A stretch of DNA of 64,000 nucleotides from IMG/VR virus record IMGVR_UViG_3300042460_000724, positions 46,306 through 110,305 of that record, one strand, 5' to 3'. The stretch is from a virus. Made by a program: the position numbers and the translations under genes. Positions 20,101 through 25,243 of this stretch are shown here, piece by piece; position 1 is the first letter of the stretch, and every line of letters begins with the position of its first letter. The notes under the pieces were generated by a model. The model ran no database searches and was not told the origin of the DNA. It worked only from the letters and a program-made list of their open reading frames with translations.

Positions 20101-21354
20101 CATAGTCCAACTACTTGTGCCTAGTTGAACTGGACTACTGCGATGTACACCAACGTCATTGAGACCTAATTGTCCATTAGTGTTATTTCCCCAAACCCAT
20201 AATGCACCGTTTGTGTCTATGGCAGCAACGTTATCCTGACTAACCGCACCGTTAGTTATTACTTTACTCCAAATAGTAGCGGTACCAACTTGTACTGGAC
20301 TACTTCTATTAATAATGTTATTTGATCCCAACTGCCCGGCTGCATTATACCCCCATGACCACAAAGTATTGTCTGCTCGTATTGCAAGTGTAGCAAATCC
20401 GTTAGCAGATACGCTAGACCAACTGCTAGTACCAACTTGTACTGGGCTACTACGTCTAACAATATCATTTAATCCCAAATTACCATAAGTATTAAGTCCC
20501 CAAGCAAATAATGCACCATCATTTCTTATAGCAAACATTGACCATGCGGCACCATACGATACTGCTGTCCAACTAAGTTGTGTAGTAGCTATACTAGATA
20601 CATATGACTGTTGGATTTGAACTGAAGTTAATGAACCAGTTAAGGTAGGGCTTGAAAGATTATTTGTATTATTATTACCTCCTTGCCCTTGACCAGCACT
20701 ACCCCATACCCACAGTGTACTATCAGAACGTAGTGCTGTGCGTGTTGTTCCGCCACTTCCGCCTAATGCAGACCAAGTACTTGTACCAATTTGTACTGGA
20801 CTACTGCGATGTACTGTGTCATTAAGGCCCAATTGTCCTTGGCTATTAATACCACCGATAGCCCACATTGTACCATCAGATTCTATACCTATAGTATTTC
20901 CGGCCAGTACTTGAGTCCAACTGTTTGCCGCCCAAGATGATAACATACTATTATTACCAAGTTGACCGTTAAACCCTAATCCCCAAGCAAACATTAATCC
21001 ATCATTATTAATAGCATAAGAAGTATCACCGTTAGTACTAACCGCACTCCAATTATTAACACCTATCTGTACTGGGCTACTACGATGTGCTAATGTAAGA
21101 TCATTATTGCCTAATTGACCATATGTATTGGCGCCCCATCCAAATAGTTTACCGTCACTACGAATACCTATAGTATGACTTAATCCACTTGCAACTTGGC
21201 TCCATGATTGTGTACCGATTAATACTGGACTAGATTTAAAAACTGTATTTTCTGTTCCGAGTTGACCCCAAGTGTTGTCACCGAACATATATAATGATTC
21301 AATATCACCGCCGGTTGATGGTTGGACTGTTAATAACCATTTTTCTAATAACAT
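8200..21354 (-). CDS. Giant RCC1-repeat (beta-propeller) protein, predicted phage adhesin
   Basis: A 4384-residue protein made almost entirely of RCC1-type repeats of about 50 residues, each close to: L-(F/W)-(A/S/T)-W-G-x-N-x-x-G-Q-L-G, then HRSSPVQIGTSSW, then T-x-V-S-A-G and A-I-R-S-D-G. By length there are roughly 80-90 repeats. RCC1 repeats fold into seven-bladed propellers, so a string of propellers is expected. Two recurring variant linkers punctuate the array: a QQxYLT...SW type about seven times (near residues 250, 515, 1500, 1770, 2660, 3320 and 3850) and a P-V-F-I-R-S-x-x-(D/E)-S-W type. There is no signal peptide, collagen-like part, recognisable trimerisation domain or catalytic domain. 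The start ATG at 21354 follows the upstream stop by three bases with only a weak GGTGG ribosome site. Position at the end of the tail-fibre block suggests a virion-borne host-binding protein. That role is inferred. Confidence 0.85.
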   Translation of the reverse strand: MLLEKWLLTVQPSTGGDIESLYMFGDNTWGQLGTENTVFKSSPVLIGTQSWSQVASGLSHTIGIRSDGKLFGWGANTYGQLGNNDLTLAHRSSPVQIGVNNWSAVSTNGDTSYAINNDGLMFAWGLGFNGQLGNNSMLSSWAANSWTQVLAGNTIGIESDGTMWAIGGINSQGQLGLNDTVHRSSPVQIGTSTWSALGGSGGTTRTALRSDSTLWVWGSAGQGQGGNNNTNNLSSPTLTGSLTSVQIQQSYVSSIATTQLSWTAVSYGAAWSMFAIRNDGALFAWGLNTYGNLGLNDIVRRSSPVQVGTSSWSSVSANGFATLAIRADNTLWSWGYNAAGQLGSNNIINRSSPVQVGTATIWSKVITNGAVSQDNVAAIDTNGALWVWGNNTNGQLGLNDVGVHRSSPVQLGTSSWTMVSAGSGMTAAITTTGNLFTWGVNTNGQLGDTTLVAKSSPIQIGTSSWTMVTSGTSVTMGITTDGALYSWGTGTYLGEGLGINKSSPVQITSIRTSAQQQTYLTTIGVTPLSWTTVANLTFTTGSNTRLALRSDGLLFSWGQNTIGQLGLNDLVHRSSPVQIGTSSWAAIAGGTSYAAAIKIDGTLWTWGRNDEGSLGQNNQIHRSSPVQVGTDTDWIKLASGSSIGPMAAIKSGGGLWAWGANTVGQLGLNDAVNRSSPVQVGSSSWTMVASGTNFGTNLAAIRTDGALFIWGDNTLGQLGFNDAVARSSPVQLGTSSWTMVALGGSFTGAISSNGALFTWGANGSGQLGAASSVHRSSPVQVGTNTWNYVNSWTSTMYGIRNDGALFAWGLNTNGELGDNTTANKNSPVLIGSSSWTFVNGATAIDSNGVLFTWAGNTQGGVGDNTILQRSSPVFIRAGIFDSWTYVSSGTDEYGAVRSDGLLFRWGYNGFGALGGNPGNQSLPLQVTTSSWTIVPAGSSGGMGITSAGQLYTWGIGTDGQIGDGNMVTMSTPVFIRSMNDSWTSIGEGSFNSNHVAGIRNDNTLWLWGLGTSGQLGQNNVINRSQPIQLGKDLLSWTYLSGSSMPVDGTQTAAGIRSDGSLWSWGSNTYGQLGTNNQIHRSSPVQIGTSSWTMVSAGQGFLFAIRSSDKSLWSWGTDNSLGALGANVSGLLRSSPVQVGTSSWNMVSAGRLTPIAIRIDGTLWAWGFNNSGQIGDNTVVARSSPVQIGNLLWTSAVSGLDSSSYGIRLDGTLWSWGKNTVGELGENDGINRSSPVQIGTGSWKQLAAGFGNAFSIDTNNYLWSWGLNSQGQLGLNDTVHRSSPVQVGTSSWIMVSAGQSGDIGNAYVVSAIRSDGALFTWGNNTYGGLGDNSIVNKSSPVQIGSSSWTMVAGRMGIIQDYTNGNGYLYAWGGNTVGELGINSVVDTSSPVQVNATINTWYQVAQGDTFTAAIRNDKTLWSWGNNDVGQLGDNTVILKSSPVQVGTSSWTMISTGSTHTLALTMDNVLYGWGNNDNGQLGTGNAPGTILLPVIISSLITLADEIAWSTSTGKPRTLSWTTVTAGASTSFAIRSDSKLFAWGTNSIGQLGLNDILHRSSPVQIGTSNWSGIAAGISHTYAIRSDGLLFVWGGNFNGQLGLNDLVHRSSPVQLGTSSWSVVPSNSTTNATSTFAITLDGKLYGWGVNGSGNLGVNDIIARSSPVQVGTGNSWTLVTANGNSTFAIRTDSKLFAWGLNTAGELGIGDSISRSSPVQLGTSNWNIVATQASGTTAGIMANNTLYTWGSGSGGALGDRTVVARNSPVQIVSFSSPAEQQAYLTKTSKTGYSWSTVVNTNNTMFAIRNDGLLFAWGNNINGALGLNDIVHRSSPVQVGTNSWLTVSAGASFTAAIRSDNTLWTWGVNTAGTVGDGTQAHRSSPVQVGTSSWTAVATGPFNTTGGTVLAVRSDGTLWSWGANDVGQLGLNTVVARSSPVQIGTENTWSKVYSANNRSNAIRTTGALYAWGVNTFGQLGDGTALNRSSPVQIGSSSWTAVASGLSWTVAILSDGSLFTWGAGTSGVLGTPDSTQHRSSPVQIGTSSWSVVTAGGTVTAGISGNLLYMWGSGANAQFGNNSLVNTYFSPTLTTGTSSWTTVNAGSAIVALDANGQMFTWGTTAGGDGVIGNGVVAGRSSPVFIRSVADSWTAIGTVVAGLSGIRSDGLLFAWGNNTAGSLGDGTTVAKSFPVQIGANSWTMVTGYTNILGITAADTGNALFTWGLGTSGELGILGITSRSSPVFIRSMNDSWISVGAGQSLSSAIRSDGKLFTWGINTTFGQLGDNSTTSKSYPTQIGNNSDWASVSAAGSGITNAITTTGIAYIWGNNTNGALGLAFNPTTISGSWLEHRSSPVQVGATPYSNSPTQIGASSWSQVSAGISHVLAISSTNKLFAWGNNSSYQVNNEGLHRSSPVQLGTSSWSQISAGNVHSLAIASDNTLYGWGLQYQQWPYNPTLSPTNFILPVNSPTSWSILTGQNLRFTGIRSDGSLWTWGANESGQLGLSDIFHRSSPVQVGSSSWIQVNSETSWTTAIRSDGTLWAWGNNTDGYLGLNDLVHRSSPVQIGTDTTWSKVGGLGAIRNDGSLWTWGLGTSGQLGDSTILSRSSPVQIGTSSWTLINSKAATTMAGIRSDGLLFTWGINGIGGLGLNDTVNKSSPTQVGSIYSLAQQNSYLTATGTTTFSWSVISSGGVNGMTAAIRNDGALFTWGTNNNGGVGDNTIIHRSSPVQIGTSSWTQVAVGDFSTYAIRNDGALFVWGLNTSGQLGTTDVLPRSSPVQIGTSSWTSVAAGISTVTAIRLGGALFAWGINASGQLGLGDLVARSSPVQVGTSSWTQVSTNGAITAALRSDGGLFTWGINTNGQLGDNTVVSKSSPVKLGAGSWSQIAVGYSHMVGLLNNNTLWSWGINTNGGLGLTNVLPRSSPVQIGTSSWTSVNAGNQYSVAIRSDNTLWGWGLNTNGQLGDSTAISRSSPVQIGTSTWYKVSGLYINTAAIDNTSRQLFVWGQNAVGAIGNNTVTQSTSPVFIRTANESWSQVSMNVNTAAAIRSDSLLFVWGQNANGQLGLGDLVHRSSATQLGTSSWSQITVGQSHMVGLTSTKLLYTWGGNGSGELGINSVVATSSPTLVSLSSWSIIGTGSTNSYGVLDGNLLFYGWGSGASYGAIGDNTVVSKSSPVQIASYQPMPTQITGDTWSKISAGYSHNVGIKTNNKLYGWGNPAANTFTAYSWTALSSSAGHFAGIRSDGALFTWGNNAVGNLGDDTILHRSSPVQIGTSSWTTVSAGGITAGTDFTTLALTADNVLYGWGAGASGQLGQLFVANKSSPVQISSFTNNTLQSTYLTATGKTGFSWTKINAGGSIGSSAAIRSDGALFTWGINSFGQLGQNSTVNTNSPIQLGTTSWSQISIGNNAMYAIRNDNTLWSWGLNTIGQLGQNDLVHRSSPVQVGTSSWTIVSGSVATGTLVSTLACVGAIRSDGALFTWGNNNAGQLGDGTILHRSSPVQVGTSSWTKVSAGDVSVYAIRLDGALFSWGDNTSGQLGSTTIVPRSSPVQIGTSSWSSVSAGLSYAMAIRTNSTLWSWGINANGQLGDNTILPRSSPVQIGTSSWSVISTGFATTTALRLDNTLWSWGINTNGQLGDNTILPRSSPVQIGTSSWSQVSIGTSPGVTMALTYTDNQLFIWGQNNNGQLGLSESLGARSSPVFIRSINESWNAVSSGGTTSYGIRIDNLLFAWGLNASGQIGDTTIISRSAPVQIGASSWAQISAGVTFVGGITSDNRLFTWGINTTGQLGDTTVLSRSSPVQVGTSWNIVSAGQSSTSAINTNNLLYVWGGNASGQLGDRSIANRSSPVQVNSFTSAEIQQTYLTTTSKPAALSWNTISTGLSTSAAIRSDGALFMWGLGTSGQLGLNDTISRSSPVQIGTSSWTAVGLFTTSTVAIRIDGGLFTWGDNASGQLASNNLVHRSSPVQVGTSSWTTVSSSTGLANFMALDATNKLWAWGINTNGELAQNDTVSRSSPVQIGVGTVWTSISKNTSRGAIRSDGALFMWGLGTNGQIGDNAILSRSSPVQIGTNSWSIISAGSVATAAITSDGLLYVWGNNASGQLGTNDVILRSSPVQLGTISWTSVSSGVNYMAGVRSDNLLFTWGLGTSGQLGDSTIISKSSPIQIGTSSWAMVSAGGLFTIGLDQLYGLYTWGTNTNGELGINSVTSALSPIFLPTATDSWTITSTTGASQFAIRSDGYLFTWGNNANGQLGLLDILSRSAPVQLGTSIYTNLNKGGSNINSSMATRNDNKLYVWGLNTSGQLGLNDRISKSSPVQLGTNQAYTPPNMYSVPTQIGTSSWTQVSANFNSTFVIDPNNVLYEWGFNDNRPLIPAITSVGYSAVTVSNGFNHFGFTK
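8300..21290 (-). repeat. RCC1-encoding tandem repeat array (unit about 150 bp)
   Basis: The plus-strand text repeats a phrase close to ACCAATTTGTACTGGACTAC every 130-170 bases across the whole gene, with many copies identical at synonymous positions. The flanks (the AWG and SDG parts) drift more. This is DNA-level conservation of a repeat, not only protein-level, and marks a region prone to recombination, copy-number change and assembly error. Confidence 0.85.
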
Positions 21355-21357
21355 ATT

Positions 21358-21867
21358 TTAACCACCAAACATAGGCCAAATAATATTAAAAGGATCTGTC
21401 TGCGTAGTAATATCTGCTAATGCTTGCATATATGCATCCATTAATGTTAAATCATCTACAGTGGGTTCACCTAATCTAAGTTGTCTATCATATCGAGTGT
21501 ATCGCCATTCAAAATCTTTCATCTTTGTATCACGTTCACCTCTTATCAAATTCCATTGATCTCTAGTACGTAGTTCTTGTTGTAGCTGTATATCTTCAGG
21601 CGAGGGTTCGTATATCACTGATTTAGGTAGCTCAATAATATCCATTGTTTCATACGCAACACCATCAGTAAAATACTGTCTAGGATTATCTATTTTTTGT
21701 GTTTCTGGATTATATTCAGGGTATGCTTTTACTAATGTATACCAACCAAATGATAAACGTTCTTCTTCTGTAAGTGCATAAAAATTACTGATATTTTTCC
21801 AATTATTTGGAATAAGGTCGTATACACCTTCTATATTACCGTCAACAATATGAGCATAATTAGCCAT
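21358..21867 (-). CDS. Phage tail assembly chaperone-like protein
   Basis: With the ATG at 21867-21865 the protein has 169 residues and begins MANYAHIVDGNIEGVYDLIP. That start is preferred over one 33 bases upstream because it overlaps the TAA of the previous gene (TAATG). The C-terminal half is a charged helical region: RDTKMKDFEWRYTRYDRQLR, then MDAYMQALADIT and a terminal FNIIWPMFGG. The order RD...DW/EW...AYMQALADI...IWP is the pattern of the Phage_tail_APC family found next to tail-fibre genes. It sits directly before the giant RCC1 gene, so it may help fold or attach that protein or the fibres upstream. Confidence 0.7.
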   Translation of the reverse strand: MANYAHIVDGNIEGVYDLIPNNWKNISNFYALTEEERLSFGWYTLVKAYPEYNPETQKIDNPRQYFTDGVAYETMDIIELPKSVIYEPSPEDIQLQQELRTRDQWNLIRGERDTKMKDFEWRYTRYDRQLRLGEPTVDDLTLMDAYMQALADITTQTDPFNIIWPMFGG

Positions 21868-22259
21868 TATAAATTTTGTCCTGAAACAAATGCCTGCCAA
21901 TTTATACCACCATCAGTAGTAAAAAAGGTGAATACATCTTCTTTGTTATTACTTGATGTTAATGTAGGAGCAGTTCCTCCTGGCCAGTGAAAGCTAGCAG
22001 GCCAAGTAACTGAACGAGCAGTACCATCAGCAGTGAAAACTAGTACAAATGAACTTGCTCTACCTGCTGATTGTATGTTAGAGAATGTGATAGATGTGAT
22101 GTTAGAATTTAAAGCGACATTGAATACAGTAGCGATATTTAAATTTAGTGTTAAAACGCCGGCACTAATAGTAGCAGTCGCACTAACTTCTGCTGAATTG
22201 TTTGGTAAAAATACCTTATTGTCGTCAATTACGGTCGACCCGATTACTTTAATTGCCAT
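21867..22259 (-). CDS. Small beta-rich virion protein
   Basis: A 130-residue protein starting MAIKVIGSTVIDDNKVFLPN, a start common among small marine phage structural proteins. The rest is beta-strand-rich, with ISAGVLTLNLNIATVFNVAL, a VTWPASFHWPGG turn and a C-terminal TTDGGINWQAFVSGQNL that looks like the cap of a tail-fibre head domain. It has a strong AAAGGAGCG ribosome site and a GATAAATA late promoter 27 bases above the start. It is translationally coupled to the chaperone-like gene (TAATG). A tail or fibre accessory role is inferred; no named family is recognised. Confidence 0.65.
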   Translation of the reverse strand: MAIKVIGSTVIDDNKVFLPNNSAEVSATATISAGVLTLNLNIATVFNVALNSNITSITFSNIQSAGRASSFVLVFTADGTARSVTWPASFHWPGGTAPTLTSSNNKEDVFTFFTTDGGINWQAFVSGQNL

Positions 22260-22286
22260 CTTCGCTCCTTTGAACTCGGCTACTAC

Positions 22287-22294
22287 TATTTATC
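22287..22294 (-). promoter_or_regulatory. T4-like late promoter (GATAAATA)
   Basis: GATAAATA on the minus strand, fitting the NATAAATA late consensus. It lies 27 bases above the 130-residue gene and could drive that gene, the chaperone-like gene and the giant RCC1 gene. Confidence 0.6.
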
Positions 22295-25190
22295 TTTTTT
22301 TGAGAGCGTCTATATCCTCTTGCTGTTTTTTAACAGCCTCGATTAAGAATGCTATAATGGGTATATAGTTAACAGCTTTTTTACCTTGACTATTAGTACT
22401 TACTAACTCTGGTAATATTTTTTCAACCATTTGCGCCATTAAACCATATGATTTTTTCTTACTGTCTGTCCAATTGAAACCCATACCAAACAACTGTGAC
22501 AATATTGACATTGGATCTGTGATTGATTGAGGGTTCTCTTTTAGTGTTGCGTCAGACAATGTGTTTAAATCCTGTACAGTTAATTGTCCTGTACTTGGAA
22601 TAAACTGTAGTTTAGTTGTTGTTATACCAGCAGTTAATAACCCACCAGAAGTACTTGTTGCATATACAGGGTAAAAAGTTGAACCAGAACTTGTATTATC
22701 AGTGATTATTGGAGTGGCTTGGGCCCAAGTTACATTTCCAGAACCATTTGTCTGTAAAAATTGATTAGCGGTCCCGTTAGCAATACGTAAGTTAGCTACT
22801 GCACCCAAGTTAATATTGCTTGAGTTTTGAAACTCAACTGTTGTCACGTTTGCAAAGTTAGCTACATTAGCAGTAAAGCTAATATTAGCCGTTGCATTGC
22901 TTACTGTTAAACCAGTTAGTGTACCAACACTTGTAATGTTTGGTTGACTTGATGCCCCTGATACAATTGTACCATAGAAGTAATTAGCACTAATATAGTT
23001 AGCACCAATAATGTTACCGCCTGCGCCCGCACCAGCAATAATATTACCTGTAATATTAGCATTGCCTGCAACGTTTGCACCAGTGCTTGTAACAATCAAT
23101 ACATTAGCATTACCGCCAACGCCAACTGTTACATTTCCGTTAGCAGCCGGTATGCTTATGTTACTATTGCCATTACTGAATACACCTGTAAAATAATTTG
23201 CACTAATTAAGTTAGCACCTGTAATACTACCACCAGTACCAGATCCTGCACTAAGATTGCTAACTGCTACGTTACCGCTATAGTTTGCTGTATTACCAGT
23301 TAATAATCCCGACACAGTTAAACTTGATAATGTACCAACACTTGTAATATTTGGTTGTGAGGCTGTTGTTAATGTACCAGTAAATGTATTAGCACTAATA
23401 TCATTAGCTCCGGATATATTGCTGCCTGTTAATGTTACATTACTACCAAATGCTACGTTGCCTGTAATATTAGCAGTACCATTAATATTTGCACCCGTGC
23501 TAGTTACAACTACAATGTTTGCGTTACCACCTACACTTGTAGTTACATTTCCACCGGCTGTCGCAATGTCAACAATACTTGTACCGTTACTAATATATGC
23601 GGCGCCGCCACCGCCGCCAGCAGGAACCCAACTTAAGTTACCAGCACCGTCTGTTTGTAATACATAGCCATTAGTACCGCCCGTAATACGTACATTAGCA
23701 ACTGTACCTAACGATACATTAGCACCGCTTAGTGCTACATTACCGGTAGTATTTAATGTACCGGCAACATTAACACCGGTGCCAGTAATTACCATAATTG
23801 TATTGCCAACTGCAGTAAAATTAATATTACCATTTGCTGTAGGTATATTTACAGTACTATTACCATTTGCAATATTACTTCCGCCACCTCCTCCGGATTG
23901 TGCTACCCAACTTAATGTCCCTGAGCCATCTGTTTGTAATACATAACCACTAGTACCACCCGAGATATGCAAATTACTAACTGCGCCCAATGTTACGTTA
24001 GCAGAGGTTGTAAAATCAACTATTCCTGTTGCGTTACTTACTGTTAAACCAGTCAACGAACCAACTGAAGTTATATTTGGTTGTGCCGCTGTTGTCAATG
24101 AACCAGATACTGTAGTAAAATAACCACCGGTAGCACCTATATTACCTGCGTTAGCATTACCCGTAGCATTTAATGTTCCTGCTACATTAGTACCAGTGCC
24201 AGTTACAATCATAATGTTTGCGTTACCGACTGCGCTAAATGTTATATTCCCGTTAGCAGAGGGAATATTTACATTACTATTGCCATTTGACATACTTGCC
24301 GGGGTCACATCAACACCCGTTAAGAAAGCACCATTACCAATGAAGTATGGAGCATTAACATTACCAGTAATATTTGCATAGCCTGCAACGTTAACACCTG
24401 TACCGGTAATTTTCATTATATTAGCATTGCCAACCGCATTGAATGTGATATTCCCGTTAGCGGTTGGAATATTTACATTACTATTGCCATTTGAAATATT
24501 AGCTGGGTTTGTGTCTACACCGGTTAAGAATGCACCATTACCGATGAAGTACGGGGCATTAATGTTACCAGTGACATTTGCATAGCCTGCAACGTTAACA
24601 CCGGTACTCGTTACAACCATAATGTTTGCGGTACCGGCTACACTAGTAGTTACATTTCCACCTGAGGTTGCAATAGTTAAATTACTTGTTCCATTGACCA
24701 CTCTACCGGCAGCATCTATTCCGGTCAACTGACTACCATTACCAATAAAGTAATTACCGGATATATTACCGGCAACATTAATACCGACACCAGTAATAAC
24801 CATTGTTGTGTTACCGGCAGCTGTTAGGTTAATATTTCCATTTGCACTTGGGATATTTACGTTACTATTGCCATTTGAGTGTGGTCCTAATATATTACCA
24901 AATGAACCATTACCTGTTACGGTTACACTATATAATGTACCTAGTGAAGTAATATTTGGTTGTGCATTTGTATATACTGTACCTGAAATTAGAGCATTAC
25001 CTACTTGTCCAGAGATGTTACCGGCTGGTAAACTTGTTAGATTTGCACCTGATCCGCTGAAGAAATTAGCTATTGCTAGATTACCCAAATTAGCGTTTAA
25101 TGAAGATAGGTTACCCGTAGCATTTACGTTATTGAACGTAAAATTTTCTGTTGAATCTATGACGTACGGTTCTATCTGTATTAAAGCCAT
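22290..25190 (-). CDS. Tail-fibre protein with C-terminal S74 intramolecular chaperone
   Basis: A 966-residue fibre. The N-terminus, MALIQIEPYVIDSTENFTFN, belongs to one of two anchor types shared across this cluster. Most of the body is low-complexity repeat rich in G, N, T, A and V (for example SNGNSNVNIP and GVNVAGYANITGN). From residue 879, SDATLKENPQSI opens a typical Peptidase_S74/intramolecular chaperone domain: SD..LK, FNWTDSKKKSYGLMAQMVEK, LPELV, KAVNY and a final helix LIEAVKKQQEDIDALKKR. In this family the domain trimerises, helps the fibre fold, then cuts itself off before the Ser of the SD motif. Cleavage here would leave a shaft of about 878 residues. It is the only gene of the window carrying this domain. 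Confidence 0.9.
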   Translation of the reverse strand: MALIQIEPYVIDSTENFTFNNVNATGNLSSLNANLGNLAIANFFSGSGANLTSLPAGNISGQVGNALISGTVYTNAQPNITSLGTLYSVTVTGNGSFGNILGPHSNGNSNVNIPSANGNINLTAAGNTTMVITGVGINVAGNISGNYFIGNGSQLTGIDAAGRVVNGTSNLTIATSGGNVTTSVAGTANIMVVTSTGVNVAGYANVTGNINAPYFIGNGAFLTGVDTNPANISNGNSNVNIPTANGNITFNAVGNANIMKITGTGVNVAGYANITGNVNAPYFIGNGAFLTGVDVTPASMSNGNSNVNIPSANGNITFSAVGNANIMIVTGTGTNVAGTLNATGNANAGNIGATGGYFTTVSGSLTTAAQPNITSVGSLTGLTVSNATGIVDFTTSANVTLGAVSNLHISGGTSGYVLQTDGSGTLSWVAQSGGGGGSNIANGNSTVNIPTANGNINFTAVGNTIMVITGTGVNVAGTLNTTGNVALSGANVSLGTVANVRITGGTNGYVLQTDGAGNLSWVPAGGGGGAAYISNGTSIVDIATAGGNVTTSVGGNANIVVVTSTGANINGTANITGNVAFGSNVTLTGSNISGANDISANTFTGTLTTASQPNITSVGTLSSLTVSGLLTGNTANYSGNVAVSNLSAGSGTGGSITGANLISANYFTGVFSNGNSNISIPAANGNVTVGVGGNANVLIVTSTGANVAGNANITGNIIAGAGAGGNIIGANYISANYFYGTIVSGASSQPNITSVGTLTGLTVSNATANISFTANVANFANVTTVEFQNSSNINLGAVANLRIANGTANQFLQTNGSGNVTWAQATPIITDNTSSGSTFYPVYATSTSGGLLTAGITTTKLQFIPSTGQLTVQDLNTLSDATLKENPQSITDPMSILSQLFGMGFNWTDSKKKSYGLMAQMVEKILPELVSTNSQGKKAVNYIPIIAFLIEAVKKQQEDIDALKKR

Positions 25191-25209
25191 CTTTTATCCT
25201 GTTATACTA

Positions 25210-25217
25210 TATTTAGT
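25210..25217 (-). promoter_or_regulatory. Degenerate late-promoter-like box (ACTAAATA)
   Basis: ACTAAATA on the minus strand, 19 bases above the S74 fibre gene. It departs from TATAAATA at the first two bases, but the surrounding TAAATATAGTATAA is shared with the better box at 48837-48830. Confidence 0.35.
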
Positions 25218-25243
25218 CTTTTTATTCATGGTATGTTATCTGT

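Noticed and set aside
8300-21290. Regularly spaced near-identical sequences resembling a CRISPR array
   Set aside because: The repeats are in-frame parts of a continuous coding sequence with RCC1 motifs; the 'spacers' are also repeats and no cas genes are present.
21358-21900. Longer start for the APC-like gene at 21900
   Set aside because: The extra 11 residues overlap the previous gene; the ATG at 21867 sits on the preceding stop codon and begins a conserved-looking MANYAHIVDG start.
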